This document shows, in pieces, positions 1-9,267 of a stretch of 64,000 bases of DNA. The DNA is taken from NCBI GenBank assembly GCA_029541985.1, contig CP095414.1, positions 248,001 through 312,000 on the forward strand. Direction: 5' to 3'. The position numbers were made by a program, and so were the translations under genes. The notes beneath the pieces are model-generated. The model was not told the origin of the DNA and did not search any database. It was given only the letters and a program-made list of their open reading frames with translations. The DNA comes from Bacteroidales bacterium F22. GTDB taxonomy: Bacteria > Bacteroidota > Bacteroidia > Bacteroidales > Bacteroidaceae. Numbering within the stretch: position 1 is the first letter of the stretch; each line of letters begins with the position of its first letter.

Positions 1-54
1 ACAGAGACTAAGTCTTGTGCAGAATCAAAGAACAAAAGATAGCATTTATCAACT

Positions 55-1677
55 ATGAGTCAAAATCAAACAAAAAAAATCCTCGTCTTAGGCAATGAAG
101 CAGCTGCTTTAGGAGCCATACATGCAGGGATATCAGGTGTCTATGCCTACCCAGGGACGCCCTCCACTGAGGTGACCGAATACATCCAAGGGCACCCTCT
201 AGCCGCAAGACGGCAAATCAAAAGTACGTGGTGTACCAATGAAAAGACAGCCATGGAAACAGCACTCGGGTTGTCCTATACCGGTAAGCGCGCCTTAGTC
301 GTGATGAAACACGTAGGACTAAATGTAGCCGCCGATGCCTTTGTCAATAGCGCAATGACAGGCGCTAACGGAGGACTCGTCGTCATGGTCTGTGATGACC
401 CCTCGATGCATTCTTCTCAAAATGAACAAGACAGTCGTTTCTATAGTAAATTTGCGATGGTTCCTACGGTAGAACCCAGTTCTCAACAAGAAGCCTATGA
501 TATCATCAAGCATGCGTTTGACTTGAGTGAACGAGTAGGACTCCCTGTACTATTGCGTATGACTACCCGTTTGGCCCATTCGAGAGCAGCTATCACGACG
601 AGTGACGTTCGGGATGAAAACGACTTTCATTTTCCCGAGAATCCTCAACAGTGGATACTTCTTCCAGCCATCTCACGCAAACGCTATAAGAAATTAGTAG
701 ATTTACAATTTGAGTTAGGCATAGAATCACGTAAATCGCTGTTCAACCAATATATCAATGGGAGCGACAAGCACATGGGCGTGATTGCTTGTGGTATAGC
801 CTATAACTATCTGATGGAGAGTTATCCTGATGGCTGTCCTTATCCCGTGTATAAGATATCCCAATACCCTTTGGACCGTACGGTGCTCGCCACTATGACC
901 TCCGAAGTAGATAAAGTATTGGTTCTCGAAGACGGACAACCCTTTGTTGAAGAACAACTCGTGGGGATAATGGATACCCCCATCACAGTATTAGGCCGAT
1001 TGACAGGTACCCTTCCTCGTACAGGGGAACTCACACCAGATAATGTACTTGCCGCCTTCGGACTAGAGACAGCTCCTCATCTTGATGAGGCGAGTCATAT
1101 CGCAAATCGTCCACCAGCCTTATGCACCGGATGCGGACATTTTGACATGTATAGTGACTTAAACGAAGTCCTCACTCAATACCCTTCAGCGAAAGTGTTT
1201 AGTGATATCGGTTGTTATACCCTCGGAGCTCTACCTCCCTTACGTGCTATCGATAGCTGCGTAGATATGGGGGCTTCTATTACTATGGCTAGAGGTGCTG
1301 CTGATGGCGGATTGCATCCTTCAGTTGCTGTGATAGGAGATTCTACCTTTACTCATTCTGGGATGACGGGTCTCTTAGATGCTATAAATGTGAATGCAAA
1401 TATGACAGTTATCATCTCCGATAACCTGACCACAGCAATGACTGGAGGACAGCCATCTGCCGGAACGAATAAGTTCGAAGCCATCTGTCAAGGACTAGGA
1501 CTAGACGCAGCTCATCTTCATGTAGTGGTCCCATTGCCCAAAAACCGTGAAGAAATCAAACGGATCATGAAGCAGGAAATAGATTACCACGGACTCTCAG
1601 TGATAATCCCTCGTCGGGAGTGTATCCAGCAATTAGTACGAAATAAGAAACAGCAACCAACGACGAAAAACCAATGA
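55..1677 (+). CDS. iorA: Indolepyruvate ferredoxin oxidoreductase, alpha subunit
   Basis: 540 residues. Catalyses, with IorB, the CoA- and thiamine diphosphate-dependent oxidation of arylpyruvates to arylacetyl-CoA with reduction of ferredoxin, or the reverse carboxylation. The N-terminal pyrimidine-binding domain carries VYAYPGTPSTEV. The C-terminal TPP-binding domain has ALCTGCGH, FSDIGCYTLG and the metal-binding stretch GDSTFTHSGM followed by ISDN. Many IorA proteins end in a ferredoxin domain with two 4Fe-4S clusters. This one stops after RRECIQQLVRNKK with no CxxCxxC repeats, so electrons would leave through a separate ferredoxin. First gene of a five-gene run; its stop overlaps the iorB start by four bases, which suggests coupled translation. 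Confidence 0.93.
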   Translation: MSQNQTKKILVLGNEAAALGAIHAGISGVYAYPGTPSTEVTEYIQGHPLAARRQIKSTWCTNEKTAMETALGLSYTGKRALVVMKHVGLNVAADAFVNSAMTGANGGLVVMVCDDPSMHSSQNEQDSRFYSKFAMVPTVEPSSQQEAYDIIKHAFDLSERVGLPVLLRMTTRLAHSRAAITTSDVRDENDFHFPENPQQWILLPAISRKRYKKLVDLQFELGIESRKSLFNQYINGSDKHMGVIACGIAYNYLMESYPDGCPYPVYKISQYPLDRTVLATMTSEVDKVLVLEDGQPFVEEQLVGIMDTPITVLGRLTGTLPRTGELTPDNVLAAFGLETAPHLDEASHIANRPPALCTGCGHFDMYSDLNEVLTQYPSAKVFSDIGCYTLGALPPLRAIDSCVDMGASITMARGAADGGLHPSVAVIGDSTFTHSGMTGLLDAINVNANMTVIISDNLTTAMTGGQPSAGTNKFEAICQGLGLDAAHLHVVVPLPKNREEIKRIMKQEIDYHGLSVIIPRRECIQQLVRNKKQQPTTKNQ

Positions 1678-2264
1678 AATTAGATATTATATTATGTGGG
1701 GTTGGGGGACAAGGCATCTTGTCTATCGCAACCATAATAGGCGATGCAGCTATGGCCCAAGGGTTATATATCAAACAAGCTGAAGTTCACGGGATGAGTC
1801 AACGTGGAGGGGATGTACATAGTGATTTACGTATCTCATCACAGCCCATTGCATCAGACCTTATAGCTAAAGGTCAGGCAGATGTCATCATCTCATTAGA
1901 ACCGATGGAGGCCTTGCGCTACTTGCCGATGCTGTCTCTTGATGGATGGATTATCACTGCTGCTGCACCCTTTGTCAATATCCCTGATTATCCAGATATG
2001 AAAGAGATAGACAGTCAGTTAGCCCAACTTTCTCAAGTCATTCGTATCGATGTGACTGCTATAGCCAAAGAGCATCAGATCCCTCGTTGTACTAATATCA
2101 TCTTACTAGGAGCTGCTCAAGAGGCTTTGGGGATGGATTACACACAACTGGAGATGAGTATTAGAACTATATTTGCTCGCAAAGGAGAATCGGTCGTAGC
2201 GATGAACCTCCGTGCATTGGCCTTGGGACGTGAATATGCAAAGCATCATCAAACAAGAAAATAA
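1674..2264 (+). CDS. iorB: Indolepyruvate ferredoxin oxidoreductase, beta subunit
   Basis: 196 residues, the usual size for the gamma-type (pyruvate ferredoxin/flavodoxin oxidoreductase) domain that partners IorA. It begins with a glycine-rich strand-loop, LCGVGGQGILS, and has the family segment KQAEVHGMSQRGGDVHSDLR. The ATG lies inside the iorA stop (ATGA overlap). It forms the second subunit of the 2-oxoacid oxidoreductase and acts in the cytoplasm. The next gene starts three bases after its stop, so it is in the middle of a tight operon. Confidence 0.93.
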   Translation: MKLDIILCGVGGQGILSIATIIGDAAMAQGLYIKQAEVHGMSQRGGDVHSDLRISSQPIASDLIAKGQADVIISLEPMEALRYLPMLSLDGWIITAAAPFVNIPDYPDMKEIDSQLAQLSQVIRIDVTAIAKEHQIPRCTNIILLGAAQEALGMDYTQLEMSIRTIFARKGESVVAMNLRALALGREYAKHHQTRK

Positions 2265-2267
2265 TCG

Positions 2268-3602
2268 ATGAAATCCATATCTACACTCCCCATCTTTAGC
2301 GATGCACAAATCGCACAAGCCATCGCCGAATTACATATCGCTGACATCCGACAAGCTACTATCGGGGAAGTACTCCTTGTGGCCACGTATCTCGAGGATA
2401 CTTTTGGAATCCCTATGATACGTATGGATCAAGGGTCTCCAGGATTGCCAGCTAATCAGATAGGACTCGAAGCAGAACGTGCAGCCCTTGCTCGTGGAGT
2501 CGGGTCTCAGTATCCGCCGGCTGGAGGTATCCCAGAAATCAAGACTGCAGCATCAGCTTTTGTCCATGCATTTCTCGATATCTCTATCTCACCTCGTAGT
2601 TGTGTACCTACCACAGGCTCTGTATGCAGTAGCTTCGGGAGTTTCATCGCATGTACTCAGCGCCATCAGGCCCAAGATACGATACTCTTTCTTGACCCAG
2701 GGTTTCCGATACAAAAAGCACAACTCAATGTGTTGGGAATCCCCTATGAAGCTTTTGACATTCAGTCTTATCGCGGTGCACAGCTGGGGGCTAAGATAGA
2801 AGAATATCTCCACAAAGGGAATATCGCAGGAATCATATATTCCAATCCGAACAATCCTACATGGGGCTGTCTAGAAGAGAGCGAATTGGAACAGATAGGA
2901 CTTCTTGCTACTAAGTATGATGTCATCATATTAGAAGACCAAGCGTATTTCTGTATGGATACCCGCAAATACCTAGGGACACCTCATCAACCTCCTTTTG
3001 CTCCTACCATCGCTAACTATACAGACAACTATATCATCATGATTAGTGCCTCGAAGATGTTCTCCTATGCAGGACAACGGTGTGCATTGTTGTGCATCAG
3101 TGATACACTCTATGAGCGACAGTACCCCGCTTTGGCCTTGCGCTATCATGATTCGGGTATCTTCGGAGATAGCTTGGTGGCGAGTATCCTCTATATGATT
3201 ACCTCAGGGACGACTTCTTCTACGCAGTATGGCGTGGCTGAGATGCTCAGACAATCGGTTCTCGGTACCATTGACTTTGTTCACGATACCTATACCTATG
3301 CCCAACGAGCGGCACGGATGAAAGCTATTTTTGAGCGGCATGGTTTCCATATCGTCTATGATCAAGATGTATCAGCCCCTGTGGGAGATGGCTTCTTCTT
3401 TACACTTGGATTTGGCACCATGACGAGTGGGGAACTCGTGTCAGCCTTGTTGCATTATGGGGTGAGCAGCATCGCGCTGTCCACCACTGGCGGGACACTT
3501 CAAGGAGTGCGTGCTTGTACGAGTCGTATGAGCGATGACCTATATGAGGTACTCGATGTACGGATGGCTGCTTTTGCTGAGGCCTATAAGGATAACTTGT
3601 AA
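2268..3602 (+). CDS. PLP-dependent aminotransferase, class I/II (probable aromatic)
   Basis: 444 residues of a fold-type I aminotransferase. The SNPNNPTWG segment, the downstream acidic ILEDQAYF (PLP-ring Asp and Tyr) and ISASKMFSYAGQR (Schiff-base Lys in SASK) are all present. It starts three bases after iorB and is followed by paaK. By position it should interconvert aromatic amino acids and the arylpyruvates used by IorAB. The substrate is inferred from the neighbours and not readable from the sequence. An alternative is a general aromatic/branched-chain aminotransferase. Confidence 0.85.
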   Translation: MKSISTLPIFSDAQIAQAIAELHIADIRQATIGEVLLVATYLEDTFGIPMIRMDQGSPGLPANQIGLEAERAALARGVGSQYPPAGGIPEIKTAASAFVHAFLDISISPRSCVPTTGSVCSSFGSFIACTQRHQAQDTILFLDPGFPIQKAQLNVLGIPYEAFDIQSYRGAQLGAKIEEYLHKGNIAGIIYSNPNNPTWGCLEESELEQIGLLATKYDVIILEDQAYFCMDTRKYLGTPHQPPFAPTIANYTDNYIIMISASKMFSYAGQRCALLCISDTLYERQYPALALRYHDSGIFGDSLVASILYMITSGTTSSTQYGVAEMLRQSVLGTIDFVHDTYTYAQRAARMKAIFERHGFHIVYDQDVSAPVGDGFFFTLGFGTMTSGELVSALLHYGVSSIALSTTGGTLQGVRACTSRMSDDLYEVLDVRMAAFAEAYKDNL

Positions 3603-3634
3603 ACAGATGTTAGACTTTAAATAAAACGAATAGT

Positions 3635-4936
3635 ATGATTTGGAATGAGAACAAGGAATGTATGAGTCGTGATGAACGGAGAGAACTGCAAAGTTCACGC
3701 CTAAGAAAACTAGTCGATTATGTTTATCACAATACCCCTTTCTATCGCAATAAGATGCAGGCAATGAACTTGCTTCCTAGTGATATTAAGGATATAGACG
3801 ATATCGTGAAGTTACCCTTTACCACGAAACAAGATTTGCGAGATACCTATCCTTATGGTATGTTTGCAGCGCCTATTCGTGATATTGTGCGCCTTCATGC
3901 TTCTACCGGAACGACGGGAAAACCGACAGTCGTGGGATATACACGTCAAGACCTAGCCGTATGGCAAGAAGCGATTGCGCGTGTCATTACTGCCGCAGGA
4001 GGGGCTAGACAAGATATTATATCTGTAGGGTATGGCTATGGACTCTTTACGGGAGGATTAGGATTTCATTATGGAGTGGAACATATGGGAGCTACCGTGA
4101 TTCCTACATCGACCGGAAATAGTGAGAAGCATGTGCGCTTGCTTCGTGACTTTGGAATCACTGGCCTTGCTGTCACACCCTCTTATGCGCTCTATCTATC
4201 TGAGGTGATGGACAAGATGGGCATCGACCCTGCATCGTTACAATTGCGCTTTGCTAATCTGGGGGGAGAACCATGGAGTCCGCAGATGCGCAAAGATATC
4301 GAACAGAAACTGCATCTCAAGGCTTATAACTGCTATGGCCTCAGCGAAATTGTTGGCCCTGGAGTGGCTTATGAATGTGAAGAACAAAATGGATCTCATT
4401 TCAATGAAGACCATTTCTATCCTGAGATACTCTGTCCTGATACGCTTCAACCTGTGCCAGCAGGAGATACGGGGGAACTCGTCATCACCACGTTGACCAA
4501 GACAGGGATGCCTCTCTTGCGCTACCGTACCAAAGATATCACTTCCCTGGATTATGCTCCTTGTCCCTGTGGTCGTACAAACGTACGTCTCAATGCGATA
4601 CTAGGACGTAGTGACGATATGCTAATCATTCGCGGGATCAATGTGTATCCTTCTCAAGTCGAAAGTGTAATCTTGGATATGCCGGAGTTTGAACCTCATT
4701 ATCTTCTGATTGTAGATCGTGTAGGTATCTTGGATAGTTTGGAAGTGCAAGTCGAAGTTCGCTCCGAATACTATTCTGATGAGTTGAGTACTATTCTTGC
4801 CCTGAAAAAGAAGTTATCTGATCGATTGAAGAGCGTACTCTCTATCAAGGCAGCAGTCAAATTGGTTGAACCCAATAGTATCGAACGGACCGCTGGAAAA
4901 TCCAAACGAGTAATCGATAAACGTGAATTGAAATAA
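3635..4936 (+). CDS. paaK: Phenylacetate-CoA ligase (arylacetate-CoA ligase)
   Basis: 433 residues, standard length for PaaK. Adenylate-forming enzyme with the P-loop HASTGTTGKPTVVGYT, the Y-G-L-S-E motif in CYGLSEIVGPG, and the C-terminal lid domain beginning near GRSDDMLIIRGINVYPSQVE. It makes arylacetyl-CoA from arylacetate, ATP and CoA. Run backwards it conserves energy from the thioester made by IorAB; run forwards it feeds arylacetate into reductive carboxylation. Both are known physiology of the family in anaerobes and the direction here is not readable. Gap to the aminotransferase is 32 bases. Confidence 0.92.
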   Translation: MIWNENKECMSRDERRELQSSRLRKLVDYVYHNTPFYRNKMQAMNLLPSDIKDIDDIVKLPFTTKQDLRDTYPYGMFAAPIRDIVRLHASTGTTGKPTVVGYTRQDLAVWQEAIARVITAAGGARQDIISVGYGYGLFTGGLGFHYGVEHMGATVIPTSTGNSEKHVRLLRDFGITGLAVTPSYALYLSEVMDKMGIDPASLQLRFANLGGEPWSPQMRKDIEQKLHLKAYNCYGLSEIVGPGVAYECEEQNGSHFNEDHFYPEILCPDTLQPVPAGDTGELVITTLTKTGMPLLRYRTKDITSLDYAPCPCGRTNVRLNAILGRSDDMLIIRGINVYPSQVESVILDMPEFEPHYLLIVDRVGILDSLEVQVEVRSEYYSDELSTILALKKKLSDRLKSVLSIKAAVKLVEPNSIERTAGKSKRVIDKRELK

Positions 4937-4964
4937 CGCTTTTAACCTCCAAAAACCCTTTATA

Positions 4965-5387
4965 ATGACTAATCTTAAGATTCAACAGATATCTATCTTC
5001 CTAGAAAACATCGAAGGAAGAATCAATGATGTGACCGCTACCTTGGCAAAGAACCAAATCAATATGCTTGCCTTTAGTATGGCAGAGACAGCTGAATTTG
5101 CTATCCTTCGTTTGATCGTAGATGACGTGGAAGGCGCCCGCAAAGCATTGGCCGATGCGGGATTTGCTGTGACGCTATCCGAAGTACTGTGTATTCAATG
5201 TGCAAATCATGCCGGTACCTTGGCTAAGATTATAGCTTACCTATCCGAGAACAAAGTCTATATCAAATATATGTATGCCTTTTCTCAAGGGGAATTGGCC
5301 AATGTGGTCATCAAACCATCTGACCGTAGTCGCTGTATCGAACTCCTTCAGAAGATGGATTGTTCGTTTTTGAATTTACAGAAATAA
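4965..5387 (+). CDS. Tandem ACT-domain protein
   Basis: 140 residues comprising two ACT-like ligand-binding halves (about 5-70 and 72-138), with no catalytic domain. ACT domains bind amino acids. Such stand-alone pairs usually sit beside paaK/iorAB in anaerobes, where they are thought to sense or modulate aromatic amino acid flux. It lies 28 bases after paaK, as the last gene of the operon. The ligand is unknown. Confidence 0.85.
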   Translation: MTNLKIQQISIFLENIEGRINDVTATLAKNQINMLAFSMAETAEFAILRLIVDDVEGARKALADAGFAVTLSEVLCIQCANHAGTLAKIIAYLSENKVYIKYMYAFSQGELANVVIKPSDRSRCIELLQKMDCSFLNLQK

Positions 5388-5393
5388 GCAAAA

Positions 5394-5437
5394 ACAGAAG
5401 TTGCTCAGAAGAGATGAATCTTCTGAGCAACTTCTGT
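5394..5437. terminator. Hairpin terminator between convergent genes
   Basis: Perfect 19-bp inverted repeat (arms 5394-5412 and 5419-5437) with a six-base loop. Read on the minus strand the stem is followed by CTGTTTTTG-like U-rich sequence, so it best serves the nitroreductase operon ending at 5472. The stem also lies just after the ACT gene stop at 5387 and could stop the plus-strand operon. Confidence 0.8.
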
Positions 5438-5471
5438 CTTCAAATCTTGTATCTGATGACCTACTTACACC

Positions 5472-6119
5472 TTATTGAGACCATTTCTCATAGTGGATAT
5501 TCGTCGGGTCAAATTTATCTTTTGCTTTTTGAATGCCTGCTGGATAACCCACTGGAATCACGTTGAGCGGCAATATCGATTCAGGAAGTCCTAATAAATC
5601 GCTTACAAAAGCCATTCTCTTTTTACTAGGATAGACTGTAGACCACACTCCTCCTAATCCCATGGATTCGAGAGCTAAAAGTATATTCTCTGTTGCTGCT
5701 GAAGTATCTGTAATCCAAAATTCAGGATCTGACTTGTGTACTTTAGTCATATCTCCACACACGACGATAGCTGCTGTTGCTTGATCTAAACCTCTAGCAT
5801 AGACAAGCCCTTTTCTCATTTTCTTGATCATCGCAGTGTCTCTAATCACTATAAACTTCCATGGACGAGCATCGAAGCCAGTAGGGGCAGTCATCCCTGC
5901 TTTTAGTACTGCCGTCATATCTTCCTTAGAAATCTTCTTGTCCGTGAAATGACGTACACTCTTCCGGTTTTGAATGGTACTCAATACAGCTTCTCTTGTA
6001 CTTATGGTGTCTTCTTGAGTCGCTGCATCCTTTGAGGTGCTTGTCGAAGGACTGAACTTAATGATCAATACCAGCATCGTAACCGCCAGCACTAGGTTTA
6101 AAATTTTAGAAAAATTCAT
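5472..6119 (-). CDS. Membrane-anchored nitroreductase-family flavoprotein
   Basis: 215 residues. A hydrophobic N-terminal segment (about residues 5-23) acts as a signal anchor and is followed by a Ser/Thr/Asp-rich linker. The rest is an FMN-dependent nitroreductase fold: IQNRKSVRHFTDKKIS at the start, APTGFDARPWKFIVI in the middle and ALESMGLGGVWSTVYP near the end. Most family members are soluble and cytoplasmic; the anchor would place this one on the outer face of the inner membrane. It is 32 bases downstream of an FMN-binding 4Fe-4S membrane protein that could supply electrons. Substrate unknown. Confidence 0.82.
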   Translation of the reverse strand: MNFSKILNLVLAVTMLVLIIKFSPSTSTSKDAATQEDTISTREAVLSTIQNRKSVRHFTDKKISKEDMTAVLKAGMTAPTGFDARPWKFIVIRDTAMIKKMRKGLVYARGLDQATAAIVVCGDMTKVHKSDPEFWITDTSAATENILLALESMGLGGVWSTVYPSKKRMAFVSDLLGLPESILPLNVIPVGYPAGIQKAKDKFDPTNIHYEKWSQ

Positions 6120-6151
6120 CGTTTATCTTTTTTGTTGGTTGATTATTCTTG

Positions 6152-7324
6152 TTAGTCTAATTGGTTACTCCAATCAAGAGTTTGTCCTGCAGGACAAGCG
6201 AAACGACACCATCCTTTAGGAACGAATAGAGCGCTGATGAGGCCTAGGATAGCTACTGTGAGCACTAGCCAAGAGGCATTTTGAAAGAGAAATGCAGCGA
6301 AGGGTTCGAAGCCCATGATATCTGTCGATACGCCTAACCACATGGCGACATACAATCCTAGTGTAATCACTCGTCTCGAATACTTGAGATAAGCCATCAC
6401 CTTCTGTGAGGGTTGATATTTCTTCTTATGCAATTTGCCGACTATTTCCTGAGCTGAACCATAAGGACAAACCCATGTGCAGTAATATTTTTTGTGCTTC
6501 TTGAATAGGGGCATGATCAATGCTAGCGCAACGAGTAGGATAAAGATGAGGCTGCTAGCTCCATGGACGCCGTTGTGTACTAGATTGAGCAATGCACCTA
6601 GGGAGATAAATGTGCCACACCAGAATCCTAAGACTACGACATTGACTACGAGCAATACCATACGCAATGTCTTCTTGTTTTCCTTCTTGTAAAATGAGGC
6701 ATAGACTCCAAGCGCTAATACGAGTAGAGCAGCTATATTTTTCAGACTGAAATAATTTGGTTTCTCACCTTGTAGGTTGCTTCCTACATAGTGACTGATA
6801 CTGGTGGTCAATGATTGGTTTATGGCATTTGAACTCAACGTAGCTCCTGTGACGGCATCAGGTTGGAATGTAGAAAGATGACTCACCTGCTTACCGATCC
6901 ATTGTTTGACGACGCCTTTCGCTAGTGCTTTTCTCAAGAAACTAGGACTTTCGTCATTTTTTAGAATCTTTACTTGGGTAATTATACCAGCAGGGTCTAT
7001 GAATAGGTACATGGGGATAGGACCTCCATACCCGTAGATGTCAGGAGCATACTGTTCGGTTGCTAGAACAGAACCTATTGTCTTATTCTCTTGATTTATG
7101 ATGTCCCATACTCCTTCGTCTCTCTTGGAGAAATGAGTCTTTTGGTAATTGGCTTCTGCCATGACTTCACTCGATGGAGGGGTCGTTATCAGTGCTGTCT
7201 CTTTAGTTTCAAATTCATCAGCTGAGGTTCCAAAGAGTTGTCCATCATGGGAAACGGCTGCCGCTAACAATAAGATCATCAATATCGTATTTGCTATGGG
7301 GGCTAAAAGTTTGGTGTTGGGCAT
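6152..7324 (-). CDS. FMN-binding, NosR/NapH-like membrane protein with 4Fe-4S motifs
   Basis: 390 residues. A signal/TM segment at the N terminus is followed by a periplasmic FMN-binding domain (about 80-185) with the ApbE flavinylation motif DAVTGAT. About five TM helices follow, with two CxxxCP motifs at the cytoplasmic side, CTWVCPYG and CRFACPAG. This matches membrane electron-transfer proteins of the NosR/NapH/RdhC kind, but the C-terminal ferredoxin domain of the larger relatives is absent; the protein ends a few residues after the second CxxxCP. It is the first gene of a two-gene operon with the anchored nitroreductase, suggesting electron transfer across the membrane to that enzyme. 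Confidence 0.8.
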   Translation of the reverse strand: MPNTKLLAPIANTILMILLLAAAVSHDGQLFGTSADEFETKETALITTPPSSEVMAEANYQKTHFSKRDEGVWDIINQENKTIGSVLATEQYAPDIYGYGGPIPMYLFIDPAGIITQVKILKNDESPSFLRKALAKGVVKQWIGKQVSHLSTFQPDAVTGATLSSNAINQSLTTSISHYVGSNLQGEKPNYFSLKNIAALLVLALGVYASFYKKENKKTLRMVLLVVNVVVLGFWCGTFISLGALLNLVHNGVHGASSLIFILLVALALIMPLFKKHKKYYCTWVCPYGSAQEIVGKLHKKKYQPSQKVMAYLKYSRRVITLGLYVAMWLGVSTDIMGFEPFAAFLFQNASWLVLTVAILGLISALFVPKGWCRFACPAGQTLDWSNQLD

Positions 7325-7371
7325 AAGTTGAAAGTATTGAATATAAGAATGAATAATCTAATCTCTGAGAG

Positions 7372-7403
7372 CAAAAATAAAGATAGTTATTTAGATGTAC
7401 AAT
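7372..7403 (-). promoter_or_regulatory. Candidate promoter of the FMN-binding/nitroreductase operon
   Basis: On the minus strand ATTG (7400-7403), 20 bases, then TATTTTTG (7372-7379), which fits the Bacteroidetes TAnnTTTG -7 element with an imperfect -33 element. The start codon is at 7324, giving a leader of about 40 bases. Confidence 0.45.
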
Positions 7404-7922
7404 AGCTAAAAAGAAGGAGCGCAAGATTATTTAATCTCCTATAACAACTGGAGTTCAATATGAACCATATGATAGGTTTTTGAATATTCCTTTTTACTTA
7501 TTTTGCTTAATCAGACTTTTTTTATTGCTCTATTTGCAATAGTGAAAATAAGGACTTAAATGTGAGCCTTTTTATTTTATTGGGGGATAGGATGGTCAGT
7601 GGGCACAATTATAAGACTTTAAAATGAATTTAAAAGGCTAATTTCAATTGTTGAACGGCAACATGCATGCTGCCAAAAGTCTTTTGAGGGAAGACTTAAG
7701 TCTTACTGGATTAGGACTTCGTGTTCAAAAAATTGAAGCTGAAGTCCTTGATGACTAAAGACCTGTCGTGTGTAGACTGTTTAGAGCCTTTCTCTGTTAA
7801 AAAATAACAGATTCCTTATTAGACTAGGTAAATGTTAAGCATGTACTTGTAGATATCAAGCAGAGAAATCTTAAAAGGACTCACTATTGCTGCTCTTTTT
7901 GTCCTTTATTTTAGCACAAATA
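7404..7922. other. Gene-free stretch with palindromes
   Basis: No convincing ORF on either strand. It contains an 18-base near-palindrome around 7659-7676 (GGCA...TGCC), a perfect 14-bp palindrome at 7691-7704, and an inverted pair AGGACTTC/GAAGTCCT around 7713-7758. The region resembles the gene-free stretch near 39.3 kb in its palindrome content. Nothing identifies a known RNA. Confidence 0.5.
7691..7704. repeat. 14-bp palindrome AAGACTTAAGTCTT
   Basis: Perfect palindrome. Its core GACTTAAGTC recurs at 39334-39343, and a diverged 24-base relative lies at 39371-39394. The shared context is GTAAG(A/C)CTTAAGTC(T/C)T. Role unknown: protein-binding site or degenerate intergenic repeat. Confidence 0.6.
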
Positions 7923-7959
7923 AGATGGCGCAAGTAATCCTCGATTACTTGCGCCATCT
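7923..7959 (-). terminator. Terminator of the first metY gene
   Basis: Perfect 17-bp stem (7923-7939 and 7943-7959) with a three-base loop, 17 bases after the metY stop at 7976. On the minus strand it is followed by TTATTT. Its arm contains GCGCAAGTAA, shared with the terminator at 9472-9500. Confidence 0.85.
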
Positions 7960-7975
7960 GACTATATAGGTCGCT

Positions 7976-9259
7976 TTAGTTAAGTGCTTGTTCGATATCT
8001 TCTAGGAGATCATTGCCATCTTCGATTCCTACTGACAATCGAATCAGGTCTGGTTTGATACCTACTTCTAACAATTGTTCATCAGTCATCTGTCTGTGGC
8101 TATGACTTGCGGGGTGTAAGATACAACTCTGCAAATCAGCTACATGGGTAACGATTGAAATGAGTTCCAATTTGTCCATAAATGTGACGGCATCTTGTCT
8201 TTCACCTTTTAATCCGAAAGAAACGACTCCACAGATTCCTTTGGGCATGTACTTCTTGGCGAGTTCGTGATAAGGACTAGAAGGAAGTCCTGCATAGTTT
8301 ACCCATGCGACTTTGGGATGTTGCTCAAGGAAGGTTGCTACCTTGAGGGCATTTTCGCAATGACGTTGCATCCTGAGGTGTAAGGTCTCCATACCTAAGT
8401 TGAGAATAAAGGCATTGTGAGGCGATTGGGCACTCCCCAAATCGCGCATCAGTTGTGCGGTGGCTTTGACGATAAAGGCGTCTTTGCCAAAGGCTTTGGT
8501 ATAGGATAAACCGTGATAACTAGGGTCTGGCTCAACTAATGAAGCAAATCGCTCTGGATGGGCTTCCCAATCGAAGTGTCCCCCATCAACAATACATCCC
8601 CCTACGGTAGCTGCGTGGCCATCTAGGTATTTGGTGGTCGAATGAACCACGATGTCTGCTCCCCATTCTATAGGACGGCAATTGACTGGAGTAGGGAAGG
8701 TGTTGTCTACAACTAAAGGAATGCCATTGAGATGCGCTGCCTTAGCAAATACTTCGATGTCGAGTATCTCTACGGTAGGATTAGTGACCGTTTCGGCAAA
8801 GACGAGTTTCGTGTTTGGCTGTACGGCTGCCGAAATCTCTTCTACGGTAGCATTGATGGGCACGAAAGTCAAATCGATGCCCCATTTCTTCAGGGTGACT
8901 GAAAATAAGTTGTAAGTGCCGCCATAAATGGCATTGCTACAGACGAAATGGTCGCCTGACTGACAGAGGTTGAGGATAGCAAACAAGTTGGCTGATTGAC
9001 CACTTGATGTAAGCATGGCTGCATGTCCTCCCTCAAGTTGACAAATCTTACCTGCTACGGCATCATTGGTTGGGTTTGATAGTCGAGAATAGAAATAGCC
9101 ACTTTCTTCTAAGTCAAATAATCTAGCCATTTGTTCCGTTGAATCATACTTAAAGGTTGTACTCTGATAAATGGGTAATTGTCTTGGCCCACCATTTTCT
9201 GGTTGCCAGCCTCCTTGCACACAGATGGTGTCAATGTTGAATCTTTTGTTCTTTGTCAT
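7976..9259 (-). CDS. metY: O-acetylhomoserine sulfhydrylase (copy 1)
   Basis: 427 residues, normal length for MetY. Cys/Met-metabolism PLP enzyme that makes homocysteine from O-acetylhomoserine and sulfide. Visible are LPIYQSTTFKYDS, the YSRLSNPTNDAV segment, LTSSGQSAN, VVDNTFPTP and the PLP Lys in VVHSTTKYLDGHAA. The C terminus has the family HPASHSHRQM and LIRLSVGIED. A second gene encoding a highly similar protein of the same length lies 0.5 kb upstream on the same strand, each with its own promoter and terminator, so the pair arose by tandem duplication. An alternative role is O-acetylserine/homoserine sulfhydrylase of mixed specificity. Confidence 0.92.
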   Translation of the reverse strand: MTKNKRFNIDTICVQGGWQPENGGPRQLPIYQSTTFKYDSTEQMARLFDLEESGYFYSRLSNPTNDAVAGKICQLEGGHAAMLTSSGQSANLFAILNLCQSGDHFVCSNAIYGGTYNLFSVTLKKWGIDLTFVPINATVEEISAAVQPNTKLVFAETVTNPTVEILDIEVFAKAAHLNGIPLVVDNTFPTPVNCRPIEWGADIVVHSTTKYLDGHAATVGGCIVDGGHFDWEAHPERFASLVEPDPSYHGLSYTKAFGKDAFIVKATAQLMRDLGSAQSPHNAFILNLGMETLHLRMQRHCENALKVATFLEQHPKVAWVNYAGLPSSPYHELAKKYMPKGICGVVSFGLKGERQDAVTFMDKLELISIVTHVADLQSCILHPASHSHRQMTDEQLLEVGIKPDLIRLSVGIEDGNDLLEDIEQALN

Positions 9260-9267
9260 CTTGATAA

